Source: Candidatus Ozemibacter sibiricus (GTDB lineage: Bacteria > Muiribacteriota > Ozemobacteria > Ozemobacterales > Ozemobacteraceae). Taken from it: a DNA stretch of 64,000 bases. Where the stretch lies: NCBI GenBank assembly GCA_003327425.1, contig QOQW01000018.1, forward strand, positions 1-64,000, given 5' to 3'. A model generated the notes under the pieces. The model had not been told where the DNA came from. It made no database searches and saw only the letters and a list, made by a program, of their open reading frames with translations. Of this stretch, positions 15,127 to 23,165 are shown piece by piece (position 1 is the stretch's first letter; every line of letters begins with the position of its first letter). Position numbers and translations under genes: made by a program.

Positions 15127-16398
15127 TCAGTTGCTGGCCGGCTGGAGGCGGGGAGCCGGCGGGAGCAGAGAGGGCTGGGCGGGGGCGCCGAAGGAGGAGT
15201 TGCTCCGCAGTCGGTGCCAGAAGGCGATCATGCCGAGCAGGCTGGCGCCAGCGGCGATCGCCAGCGGGGCGGTGATGCCGCCAGAGAGGGCGATCAACCA
15301 GGCGCCGGTCGGGGCGCCCAGGATGGCGGCCAGGCCATGGGCGGTGAAGACCCAGGGGTAGGTGTGCTGCAGCACCGCGGGGCCAAAGATCTGGGTCAAC
15401 AGGGAGGCATGAAGGACGAACGCGGCGCCGAAACAGAATCCGACTCCGAAGGTGAACACCGGGAACAGGAATGGGGCGACGCCGAAGGCGGCCAGGCCGA
15501 TCAGGCTGACCGCCATGGCCGCCAGCGACCAGACGATAGTGAGGGGTCCGGAGCGATCGAACCAGCCGCCCCAGAAGATTCGGCCGATGGCATTGCCGAA
15601 GGAGAAGGCGGCGATGCCGGTGATGCCCACCTCGGGCGTGTGACCGAGCGTGGTGGCGATGGGCACCATGTTGCCGATCACCATGAGGCCGCCGAAGTTG
15701 GTAGCCAGCTTGGCCAGGAAGCACGTCCGGGCGGTGCTCTTCAATTCGCGAGAAAGCTCTGAAGTCTGAGCCGATGCCGGCTGGGCCGAAGGAGTGGTCG
15801 TCGAAGGTGGTGCGGCGGGCCCGGGCAGGAGCAGGGCCGACCCCAGCAGAACCGCCCCGTAGATGGCGCCGAGGAGGGCGAACCCCGACAGAACGGGCCA
15901 CTGGTTCGCCAGGAGGGCCATACCCAGGTGCGAGGCCGCGACCGCGCCCATGGCGAAGGCGGCGACGGCGAGCCCGATCATGAGACCTTTCCGTTCGGGG
16001 ATGACGGTTGCGCACACGCGAAGCGCGGCGAGGTAGCCACCGCTCATGCCCAGGCCGATCATGAGGCCCATGGTCGAAATGAGCACGGCAGGGCTCGGTG
16101 GAAGCAGGAAGGGGAGCATGTGGCCCAGGGCGAACAGCAGGCCGCAGGTTCCCGCCACGGCCCGGAGGCCGAAGCGAGGCAACCACTGGCCCATGGGGAT
16201 CATGAACAAGGCGAAGGCGGCGGTGCGCACGGCGAAGACCCACTGGGAGGTCACGGGGTCGACGGCGCATTCGGTCTGGAGGTTCTTGACGAAGGTGCTC
16301 CAGGCGTAGGTGGCTCCCAGACAGAGCTGGATGAGCAGGGCCCCCGTCAGGCCGAGCCACGGGTTCAGGGCGGAAGAGCGGTCTTTCTGTCGATTCAT
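15127..16398 (-). CDS. OFA-family MFS transporter (oxalate/formate antiporter-like)
   Basis: A 423-residue inner-membrane carrier with about 12 predicted transmembrane segments. The N-terminus NPWLGLTGALLIQLCLGATY is the hallmark of the OFA subfamily, typified by OxlT, followed by MGQWLPRFGLRAV, the MFS loop between helices 2 and 3. It probably moves a small organic anion, but the substrate cannot be read from the sequence. There is no ribosome-binding site before its ATG; instead a perfect 17-bp hairpin ends 12 bases upstream. It is monocistronic. Confidence 0.88.
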   Translation of the reverse strand: MNRQKDRSSALNPWLGLTGALLIQLCLGATYAWSTFVKNLQTECAVDPVTSQWVFAVRTAAFALFMIPMGQWLPRFGLRAVAGTCGLLFALGHMLPFLLPPSPAVLISTMGLMIGLGMSGGYLAALRVCATVIPERKGLMIGLAVAAFAMGAVAASHLGMALLANQWPVLSGFALLGAIYGAVLLGSALLLPGPAAPPSTTTPSAQPASAQTSELSRELKSTARTCFLAKLATNFGGLMVIGNMVPIATTLGHTPEVGITGIAAFSFGNAIGRIFWGGWFDRSGPLTIVWSLAAMAVSLIGLAAFGVAPFLFPVFTFGVGFCFGAAFVLHASLLTQIFGPAVLQHTYPWVFTAHGLAAILGAPTGAWLIALSGGITAPLAIAAGASLLGMIAFWHRLRSNSSFGAPAQPSLLPPAPRLQPASN

Positions 16399-16409
16399 GG
16401 TTGAAAAGA

Positions 16410-16447
16410 ATCGGGCCGCACGAAGCTGGCGCTTCGTGCGGCCCGAT
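16410..16447 (-). promoter_or_regulatory. strong hairpin directly upstream of the MFS start codon
   Basis: ATCGGGCCGCACGAAGC (16410-16426), loop TGGC, GCTTCGTGCGGCCCGAT (16431-16447) is a perfect 17-bp stem. On the minus strand it is followed by TCTTTTC and then the MFS start, with no Shine-Dalgarno. It may act as an attenuator or translational control element, or it may end a transcript coming from mpsC. Confidence 0.6.
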
Positions 16448-16793
16448 GTTGGCTGGATTCATCCCTCCGCAATCATGCCGCGGGACAGAAACCATGATAC
16501 ATCGATCGCTCGGTCTGCGCAAGAGGGTCTGAACAGCTCAGCCATTCGGTCTCAGCGGTCTGGAGCTGGTTGCGAGGGGAGTGGCGGAACGCCCGTCGCC
16601 GGGCGTTCTCATCCCCATCGGCGCTTGGGAGGAAGAGAGCGCCTGCAGCGAGGCGCTCGGCGCTCTTACTCCTCGACGACACCTGCCGCGCCTGGCCGAT
16701 CAATCCGTTCCTGGGCACAATGGTGAGGCGTGGGGTGAAAGCGCCTTGCCATGCCCAGCCGCGATCGGAAGCAGGGGGTAGGGCCTTTGGACA
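16448..16793. other. intergenic stretch between mpsC and the MFS gene
   Basis: No gene is supported. GAGCGCCT (16637-16644), a 6-nt loop and AGGCGCTC (16651-16658) form a small hairpin. A promoter for the MFS gene must lie here or within the hairpin region, but none is clear. Confidence 0.4.
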
Positions 16794-17177
16794 TCAGCGT
16801 TCTGGCGGGCGGGGAGAGCAATCCATGACGAAGATGATGACGCGTTCGCCGGTTCTGGTGCTGATGTCGGTGTGCATGCTGATGGCTTTGCGGCCAAGGA
16901 TGCGCTCCAGGGCGGCTTCGAGGAGGGGACGGCCCCGCTCGATCAGAGTCTCGCGCATTTTCTTGATGAGTTCGCGGCCGTGATCGACCGGAACGGTCTT
17001 GGCCAGTTGATGTTCAGCCGGGGTGAGCACGCCGCGTAGCCGGATGATGACCATGTCATCCACGATGAAAGTGCGGGCTTCGAGGGGCCCTCGGCCCATG
17101 AACTCCTGTTCGAACTGGACGACGGCTTCGCTGATGGCGGCTTCCAACTGCCCTTTAGTGGGGGAATGGCGCTTCAT
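16794..17177 (-). CDS. MpsC/DUF2294 family protein
   Basis: A 127-residue soluble protein that matches the DUF2294/MpsC (YwbC-like) family. The features seen are EAVVQFEQEFMGRGPLEART, DDMVIIRLRGVLTPAEHQLA, then GRELIKKMRETLIERGRPLLE and a final strand RTGERVIIFVMD. MpsC is linked in Staphylococcus to a membrane-potential or bicarbonate-concentrating system, but most members are uncharacterised and often stand alone, as here. The start at 17177 follows CGGAGACCTCC; a longer frame upstream lacks support. Confidence 0.82.
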   Translation of the reverse strand: MKRHSPTKGQLEAAISEAVVQFEQEFMGRGPLEARTFIVDDMVIIRLRGVLTPAEHQLAKTVPVDHGRELIKKMRETLIERGRPLLEAALERILGRKAISMHTDISTRTGERVIIFVMDCSPRPPER

Positions 17178-17290
17178 GGAGGTCTCCGAGCCTCGAGGTA
17201 GGGGGTCTACGAAGGGTATGGTAGCTGGTGAAAGGCTCGCCAGCAACCCTTGGGAAACGGTGGGCGGTGGGTTGACACGCTCCTGGTGAT

Positions 17291-17325
17291 TTTGCTAAAT
17301 CTGAGAACAGATTCGATTTTCATAA
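17291..17325. repeat. 35-bp repeat upstream of the lipase gene
   Basis: TTTGCTAAAT begins a 35-base stretch that matches 18772-18806 at 29 of 35 positions. This copy also contains two inverted repeats, AATCTG-N4-CAGATT (17298-17313) and CGATTTT-N4-AAAATCG (17314-17331). It lies 34 bases before the lipase start. Confidence 0.7.
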
Positions 17326-17358
17326 AAATCGGCCGTGCGCCGATCGACGAGGGAAGGC

Positions 17359-18792
17359 ATGAGGCGACGACAGACGATCTGGACCGCTTGTTCACAGTGG
17401 CTCCCGGGGTGGGTGGGGTTCTGGCTGGTGCTGGGGGTCGCCCTGTCGGCGACCGCTTCCGACCGGTTCCGTCCCGATCAGCCCGTACGGGTCATCACCG
17501 GGTCGGCCGCGCTCCCCTGGGAGCGGGTCGAAGTCCTGGAAGACCCGCACCCCGATTGGGGCGACGAGGTCATCCCGCCGGGCGGGGGGCATTTCGATGC
17601 CGCGATCAACGAATGGTTCGGAACCACGACGCCCCGGTCGCGTCAGGTGCTGTTGCATTGCGCGCGTGGGTATGCCGGCAAGACGCTGCCGCATCCGGTC
17701 CTGTTGGTGCATGGGGCGAACGACAATGCCAACCGGGCGTGGCAGAATCCCTGGATGTGTGCCGATCCCCTGAATCTGTCGCCCGACAAGCGCGGGTTCG
17801 CCTTCTGGTTGGCCGAGCTGGGCTATCCGGTCTTCGCGGTGACCTTTGCGCATCGCCATGGTTGCAATATTCGACAGGCCGAACAGATCGCCAATGCCAT
17901 CGCCCGCATCCGGGTGCTGCTGAGCCGGCAAGATGACCCAGAGTTCAAGGTCGATCTGATCGTGCATTCCAAGGGTGGGGTGGCCGCGCGGCTCTATTGT
18001 TCGGATGCGCCTCGCCTTTTCCCCGATCGGAAGTTCCTCACCCCTTTCCGAGGCGATGTACGGACCTTGGTACTGATAGGGGTTCCCCTGCTGGGCATCG
18101 ATGCGCCTTTCCGCTATTATGGCTACAACCTGCTGCGCGTCACGGTGCCCGACCTGGCGGCCGCGGGACCGACCGCAGTTGATGGCATGCTGATCAATGG
18201 GGTGTGGCGTGATTACCGGCATTGGAGCTACGTTGGACAGGGCAACGCCCTCTGGCCCGGTCAGGCCCAGTGTCTCTACAATCTGGTCCGAGACGGCGGG
18301 CTTCCGCTGGCCGCCGATTCGGCGACCGCGGCCGATGGGAATTTGACCATGCAGGCCCTCTATCACGGGGGGCGAACTCTCTATGTGGCCTCTTCCGGGA
18401 TCGACAAAGCGATTGCGCGCGGAGAGCGGTTGATGTATCGTCTGGAAGAGCATGGCCTGGATCCGAAGGTCGAGGCCATGATTGTGGCTGGTACCAACCC
18501 GCTCCACGATGAAGAGGCCTGTCCGCTGTCCTTGCGGTTGCTGATGTGGTGGACAGGTCTCTATCAGGCCATGGTCAGCCCTCCCTCGGATGGAGTGATC
18601 TTCCTGCGCTCGGCGACGGCCACGGCCGGTCTGTGCCGACGGGGAGCGCGGCTGCTCGACTGCCTCGCTCTGCCGCTCCACCACCTCGATCTGGGGCGCC
18701 AGCGCGAGGTGCTGCAGGCCATCGATGGCTGCCTGTTGCGCCGGGGCAAGGGTGTGGCGTGGCACGAGACGTTTGCTAAATGTGAGGAGTGA
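17359..18792 (+). CDS. secreted lipase/esterase (class 2 lipase-like alpha/beta hydrolase)
   Basis: A 477-residue exported protein. The ATG at 17359 follows GAGGGAAGGC. A signal peptide is present (Arg-rich start, WVGFWLVLGVALSATASD). The mature part has PHPVLLVHGANDNA (oxyanion strand), then WLAELGYPVFAVTF, and the nucleophile elbow DLIVHSKGGVAARLY, a Ser in HSKGG instead of the common GHSxGG. This arrangement is that of class 2 lipases (EstA/LipA type). It is followed by the double-TetR gene 10 bases later, which may control it. Both genes are preceded by the same 35-bp repeat. Confidence 0.82.
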   Translation: MRRRQTIWTACSQWLPGWVGFWLVLGVALSATASDRFRPDQPVRVITGSAALPWERVEVLEDPHPDWGDEVIPPGGGHFDAAINEWFGTTTPRSRQVLLHCARGYAGKTLPHPVLLVHGANDNANRAWQNPWMCADPLNLSPDKRGFAFWLAELGYPVFAVTFAHRHGCNIRQAEQIANAIARIRVLLSRQDDPEFKVDLIVHSKGGVAARLYCSDAPRLFPDRKFLTPFRGDVRTLVLIGVPLLGIDAPFRYYGYNLLRVTVPDLAAAGPTAVDGMLINGVWRDYRHWSYVGQGNALWPGQAQCLYNLVRDGGLPLAADSATAADGNLTMQALYHGGRTLYVASSGIDKAIARGERLMYRLEEHGLDPKVEAMIVAGTNPLHDEEACPLSLRLLMWWTGLYQAMVSPPSDGVIFLRSATATAGLCRRGARLLDCLALPLHHLDLGRQREVLQAIDGCLLRRGKGVAWHETFAKCEE

Positions 18793-18806
18793 TTCGAGTT
18801 TCATGA
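18772..18806. repeat. 35-bp repeat at the start of the double-TetR gene
   Basis: This is the second copy of the block at 17291-17325. It spans the last codons and stop of the lipase gene, the ribosome-binding site (GAGGAG) and the ATG of the TetR gene. Where this copy has TTTCATGA with the start codon, the upstream copy has TTTCATAA. Confidence 0.7.
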
Positions 18807-20125
18807 GGAAACGCCGCGCCACGCCGGCCCAGGGGGCGGTGCGTCACCCGGGCGAGCGGCTGGGTGGGGCGACCGGCCACGGACCTGGGTTCGTGGCAAG
18901 CGGCGGATCGAGCGCCGCGGTGGAGGGGCGGGCGGCCACGCCGGCCGGTCAGCGTGTGCGTGCTCCGGTGACCCGCCGGGGGACGAAGACCCGCGAGCGA
19001 TTGCTCGAGCGCGGGGCGCAGGCCTTCACTCGGGAGGGCTTCCACGCCGTGTCGGTGGCCTCGATCTGCCGCGCCGCCCGCGTCGCCAACGGCACCTTCT
19101 ACCAGTATTTCCCCGACAAGCTGGCGCTCTTCCAGGCGTTGGTCGAACGGCTGCGGCAGGCGTTCCACACGGCCCTCCAGGGCGCCCGGGGCATCGACCA
19201 GACCGCCCAGCGCCTGTTCGATGTCTTCGATGAGGCGGGCTCGCTGTTCCAGATCTATCGGGAAGCCGAATTCCTGGCGGTTCCCCACCCTCGGCGAACC
19301 TTCTACGATGAAGCGGTCGGCAGACTGGCGGCCGCCCTCGACGTCGACGAGGGGACGGCCTGGGGTGTCTTCGGCGCTCTGGTCATGGCCGGGCTCCATT
19401 TCGGGGTCTGGGAAGGTCGATCCGTTCCGTCGGCCATCCGGGAAGAAATGATCGAGGTGGTGGCGCGTGGCATCGCCGCCGGACGCGACAGTCCCTGGCA
19501 GGATCTGGCCTGGCCCGCTCCGCCGCCTCCGGTGGTGGAAGCCGTTCCGCTCGGCAAGGGCGAACAGACCCGCCGGGCCCTGGTGGCGATGGCGCGCCGG
19601 CTCTTCGCCGGGCAGGGGTATGCGGCCACGCACGTCGCCCAGATCGCGGCGGCGGCGGGGGTCGGGCTGGGCACCTTCTATGGGCATTTCGGGGGCAAAC
19701 GAGAACTGCTGGCCCATCTCACCGAAAGCATCCGCGAAGAGATGCGCACCTGGGTACGAGCCGCCGCCGCCGGGGCGGAAGACCACCCGCTCGAGGCCGA
19801 GCGCCGCATCTTCCTGGCCTTCCTGGGATACATCCGGCAGCATGGCGATGTCTACCGTATCGTGCGCGAGGCCGAGTTCGCCGAGCCCGAGATCGGTCGC
19901 CGGTACTACCACGGCATCCATGCCGATCGCATCGTCTTCTTGAGCCGCGCCCAGGCCCTGGGGCAGGTGCGGCCCGGCAACCCGGCCGTGCAGGCCTGCT
20001 ACCTGATGGGGGTCGAGGCGCTGGCCGGATTGCGGTGGGTGCTCTGGCACGAGGGCGATCGGCTCCCCGCCGATGGCTTGCGTGCGACGCTGCGGTTGAT
20101 CTTCCACGGCCTGGCCGCGGGCTGA
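18803..20125 (+). CDS. tandem double TetR-family regulator
   Basis: A 440-residue protein holding two complete TetR units. Unit one is at about 58-245, with helix-turn-helix VSVASICRAARVANGTFYQYF. Unit two is at about 250-440, with HVAQIAAAAGVGLGTFYGHF. Each is followed by a matching ligand-domain motif (IYREAEF in the first, IVREAEF in the second), so this is an internal duplication and not a chance fusion. The first 55 residues are low-complexity. Single-chain TetR dimers could bind asymmetric or paired operators. It follows the lipase gene by 10 bases, and the shared 35-bp repeat upstream of each gene is a candidate target. Confidence 0.88.
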   Translation: MRKRRATPAQGAVRHPGERLGGATGHGPGFVASGGSSAAVEGRAATPAGQRVRAPVTRRGTKTRERLLERGAQAFTREGFHAVSVASICRAARVANGTFYQYFPDKLALFQALVERLRQAFHTALQGARGIDQTAQRLFDVFDEAGSLFQIYREAEFLAVPHPRRTFYDEAVGRLAAALDVDEGTAWGVFGALVMAGLHFGVWEGRSVPSAIREEMIEVVARGIAAGRDSPWQDLAWPAPPPPVVEAVPLGKGEQTRRALVAMARRLFAGQGYAATHVAQIAAAAGVGLGTFYGHFGGKRELLAHLTESIREEMRTWVRAAAAGAEDHPLEAERRIFLAFLGYIRQHGDVYRIVREAEFAEPEIGRRYYHGIHADRIVFLSRAQALGQVRPGNPAVQACYLMGVEALAGLRWVLWHEGDRLPADGLRATLRLIFHGLAAG

Positions 20126-20237
20126 AGGAGCCGGCCGGCGGCCTGACTTTCTACGGGGCCGCCGGGTCACGGCCATCCGGCCTCATCGGAACACCGACCA
20201 GAGCAGGGTGGTGCGGGGCTGGCGCCTCGCTTCCTGA

Positions 20238-21248
20238 TCAGGGCAGGCGGACGACCGAGCCGACCTCGAAGATCTGTGCCTGACGCAAGCGGGTGGCTTG
20301 CTGGAAGGCGGGGCTGCCGGGGGCGGCGTCGGGGGGCAGATCGCCGATCAGGTCGTACTCCTCGCGGTGGATGAGGAGCAACGCGCTCAGGAAGACGCGC
20401 TCGGGGTCTTCGGGCATCGGCCGCTCGCGCCAGTCCTTGGTGAAGATCATCGGTTCGCGCGGCACCTTGAGAATGGTCACGGTGCGGTCGCCGGGCGCGC
20501 TCGGCACGCGGAACGAGCGATGGGTCGCCCCATCGGGGCCCTCGTTGGGTTCGAGCACGCGGTCGTAGGCTTCCAGCAGTTCTTGGTGGAAGGCCAGCAC
20601 GCCCATGCCGCTCCAGGCGACGATCGCTTCTTCATCGAGTCCGGGGGGCGGCGGCGCGGCGGGTTCGAGGTAGAGCGAGGCGAAGGGGATATGGGCGTCG
20701 AAATACGCCTGGCTGGAGTAGGCCTGCCCGTCGACGACCTTCCCGTGGCGGGGAATCAGGAAGGGGGGGTAGGGGGTGAGGGCGGTGAAGGGATAGCCGG
20801 TCGGGCCGATGAACGCTTTCTTGACCCGCAGATGGTCGCGGCGGATCAGGTAGGAGCGCAGGCGCGGGTAGGAAGGGAGGCGGTGCAGCAGGAAGCCGTC
20901 GATCAGCCGTTTGGTAGAAATGCACGCGCAGAGCGATTCGGGAAACTCGAAGAATTTCAGGTAGAGGGTGAATTTCCCGGGCTGGTTCCGGTTGGGGAAG
21001 GGGAATCCCAGGCGGCAGACGGCGTCGAGATCGATATTGGTGATCTCGGGTACGGCCGGGTCGAACCCCGGGCCTACGGGCACGGGCGGCACCATGTCGA
21101 ACGGCCGAGGATCGCGGGGTTCTTCGGCGACGAAGAAGGCGAAATGAAACTTCATCTGTTCGTCGATCTTCCACTCGCCAGACCCCCAGGCCAGCATCGG
21201 CGCGCACCACAGCAGGGCGAGGCAGGCGATCCAGAATCGATGCTTCAT
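20238..21248 (-). CDS. hypothetical secreted protein
   Basis: A 336-residue protein with a clear signal peptide (KHRFWIACLALLWCAPMLAWGSG) and no recognised domain. The ATG has GGGAGGA at a good distance. It is Pro/Leu-rich with aromatic segments such as YPRLRSYLIRRDHLRV and YPFTALTPYPPFLIPRHGK. There are only three cysteines after the signal. It converges with the double-TetR gene and diverges from the membrane protein on the right; nothing in the context shows its role. Confidence 0.72.
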   Translation of the reverse strand: MKHRFWIACLALLWCAPMLAWGSGEWKIDEQMKFHFAFFVAEEPRDPRPFDMVPPVPVGPGFDPAVPEITNIDLDAVCRLGFPFPNRNQPGKFTLYLKFFEFPESLCACISTKRLIDGFLLHRLPSYPRLRSYLIRRDHLRVKKAFIGPTGYPFTALTPYPPFLIPRHGKVVDGQAYSSQAYFDAHIPFASLYLEPAAPPPPGLDEEAIVAWSGMGVLAFHQELLEAYDRVLEPNEGPDGATHRSFRVPSAPGDRTVTILKVPREPMIFTKDWRERPMPEDPERVFLSALLLIHREEYDLIGDLPPDAAPGSPAFQQATRLRQAQIFEVGSVVRLP

Positions 21249-21443
21249 TGGCGTTCCTCCCAGGCGGTAGTCAGGGGCATTGTAAGAGTACCCCCGATCC
21301 GGGTCAACCTCGAGGCTCGCCTCGTTGGAATTGCGCCTGGCGGCTCGAACATGCTAGGGTGGGCATCCGTGGCCGTCGCGTCGAGGAGGGATTACTGCCT
21401 TCATGGGGTCTGTAAGGGGCAAAATGATGGAGAGGGAAGGGAC

Positions 21444-22976
21444 ATGGCAAAGCCGCTGGCGGTAGGCAAAAGCCTGCGCGATCGTTCCTTCGTCAGCCGA
21501 GTGATCGTGACCGTGGCGTGTCTGGTGGTGGCCATCCTGCTGGACTGGGGCGGCGATCCGTCATTCCCGGGGTGGCCCTTCTGGTGGGTGACCGTGATCA
21601 GCTTCGGACTGACCCTGCGGCAGGGGCTGGCTCTGCAGCGGCAGTGGCGAACGCTGGCCGTGCTGTCGGATGGGTTCATCATCGAAGACGCGCGTGGCCG
21701 ACGCTCCTATCGCGACGACCAGGTCGTCAGTCTGGCGCTGTGTACGAACACCAACTATGCGCAGGGCCTTCCCGATTCGCTCACGCAGCAGTTGCGGCTG
21801 TGGCTCGACGAAGGGGGGAAGTATGCCCAGATCGATCTCGAGATCACCCATCCGGTGTCGGAGGCCAATCCGTTCGCCGATCTCGAGCGACGTCTGGCCG
21901 ACCGGCTGACCGCCAAGGCCAGAGCGGTGCTGGCGGCCGGGCACGAGGTGGTAGGGGAGGGCTGGCGGCTGGGGCCAGCGGGCCTGACGGTACAGGCGCC
22001 GTCGGGGACGTGGCAGCTCGCGCTCGAGGAGGTGGCCGATCTCGGCGTGTTCGATCAAGAGGTGCGTCTCTGGCGGAAGGGCGAAGAAGAGCCCTGCCTG
22101 CGGATTCCGGCCCGGTCGATGAATGCCCTGCTCCTGGAGCGGCTGGTGCGCGAGGAGCGCGGCGACGCGCTCGGCCAGGAAGAAGGGTCGCCCGGGACGC
22201 TGGGGCGGGTACGGTTCGAACGCACGACCCCCATCGGCTGGACCATTTTCTGGGGGAGCGCCACGGTTCTGACCTGGCTGGCGGCGGGGATCTGGCTGGC
22301 CGCGGGCGAGCCGGAGCCGGCGGCCGTGGCGGCGGGGCTGAGCCTCGTTCCGCTGCTGCTGACGATCTGGCTGTATCGGTGGCGGTTCCGGTGCCACCAG
22401 TTCGGTGTCAGTCTGCGGGGTCTGGTGAGCGAGGCGCGTCTGATGTATCGCGACATGGCATCGTTCACCTATCAGACCACGCGGATGTTCTACAATGGGG
22501 TCTATACCGGAACGATGGTCCAGATGATCTTCGAGCCGGTGCCTGGGCCAGGGCGCCAGCGGATCAGCTTCAATTCCACCCTGCAGGGCCTGGATGAAGA
22601 ACTGGACAATCTGCGCCAGTACATCGCCAAGGTCATCGCCCAACGCCTGGCGGCGGAACTGAACGCCGGCCGGAGCGTCGAATGGACGCCGCATCTTCGC
22701 TTCCTGCCAGAGATGAGTCTCGAATACCGGGCGGCGGGTCTGTTGTGGGGAAGCCACGCGCCGGTCGTCATCCCCCTGGGGCAGATCGCCCACCTCGGAT
22801 TCGATGGCGGCTCTTTCAAACTCTGGGTGAAGGGGAAGGATGACCCCGTCGTGCAGGAGGAGGTCGGCAGCGCCAACTTCTGGCCGGGGTTCTATCTGCT
22901 GTCGGCCCTGCTCGACGTCGCCGCCTCCGCGGCGGCTGACCAGAATGACGGATCGGCTCCGGCCCCGTCTTCCTGA
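21444..22976 (+). CDS. hypothetical membrane protein
   Basis: A 510-residue protein without a recognised family. The ATG at 21444 follows GAGGGAAGGGAC; the much longer open frame upstream is antisense to the preceding gene. Two membrane segments occur near residues 19-60 (VIVTVACLVVAILLDW, WWVTVISFGLTL) and two more near 265-310 (WTIFWGSATVLTWLAAGIWL and SLVPLLLTIWLY). The soluble parts before and after contain repeated beta-like features (ADLGVFDQEVRLW, IAHLGFDGGSFKLW), which suggests two related PH-like modules. A membrane-anchored scaffold or sensor is possible. Confidence 0.7.
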   Translation: MAKPLAVGKSLRDRSFVSRVIVTVACLVVAILLDWGGDPSFPGWPFWWVTVISFGLTLRQGLALQRQWRTLAVLSDGFIIEDARGRRSYRDDQVVSLALCTNTNYAQGLPDSLTQQLRLWLDEGGKYAQIDLEITHPVSEANPFADLERRLADRLTAKARAVLAAGHEVVGEGWRLGPAGLTVQAPSGTWQLALEEVADLGVFDQEVRLWRKGEEEPCLRIPARSMNALLLERLVREERGDALGQEEGSPGTLGRVRFERTTPIGWTIFWGSATVLTWLAAGIWLAAGEPEPAAVAAGLSLVPLLLTIWLYRWRFRCHQFGVSLRGLVSEARLMYRDMASFTYQTTRMFYNGVYTGTMVQMIFEPVPGPGRQRISFNSTLQGLDEELDNLRQYIAKVIAQRLAAELNAGRSVEWTPHLRFLPEMSLEYRAAGLLWGSHAPVVIPLGQIAHLGFDGGSFKLWVKGKDDPVVQEEVGSANFWPGFYLLSALLDVAASAAADQNDGSAPAPSS

Positions 22977-23165
22977 GGCGGCCAGCGCCGCGGGTGTGGA
23001 GGTGATGCAGGTCCGGGTGCCGGAAGCAGGTGGCCCCGCGGCAGGTGCAGACGCTGCCTTTCAGCCCGCCGCTGACCGGCTCCGGTCAGCCGTGGGGGAG
23101 CTATGTCCCCCTTGATTGGTGCAGCCGTGTGCGAACTGGTCAAAGGCGGCGAACGAGCTGGCCGG

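Noticed and set aside
20298-21443. A very long plus-strand frame that runs through 20298-22976.
   Set aside because: Its first 380 codons are antisense to a good secreted-protein gene with signal peptide and ribosome-binding site; only the part from 21444 is a gene.
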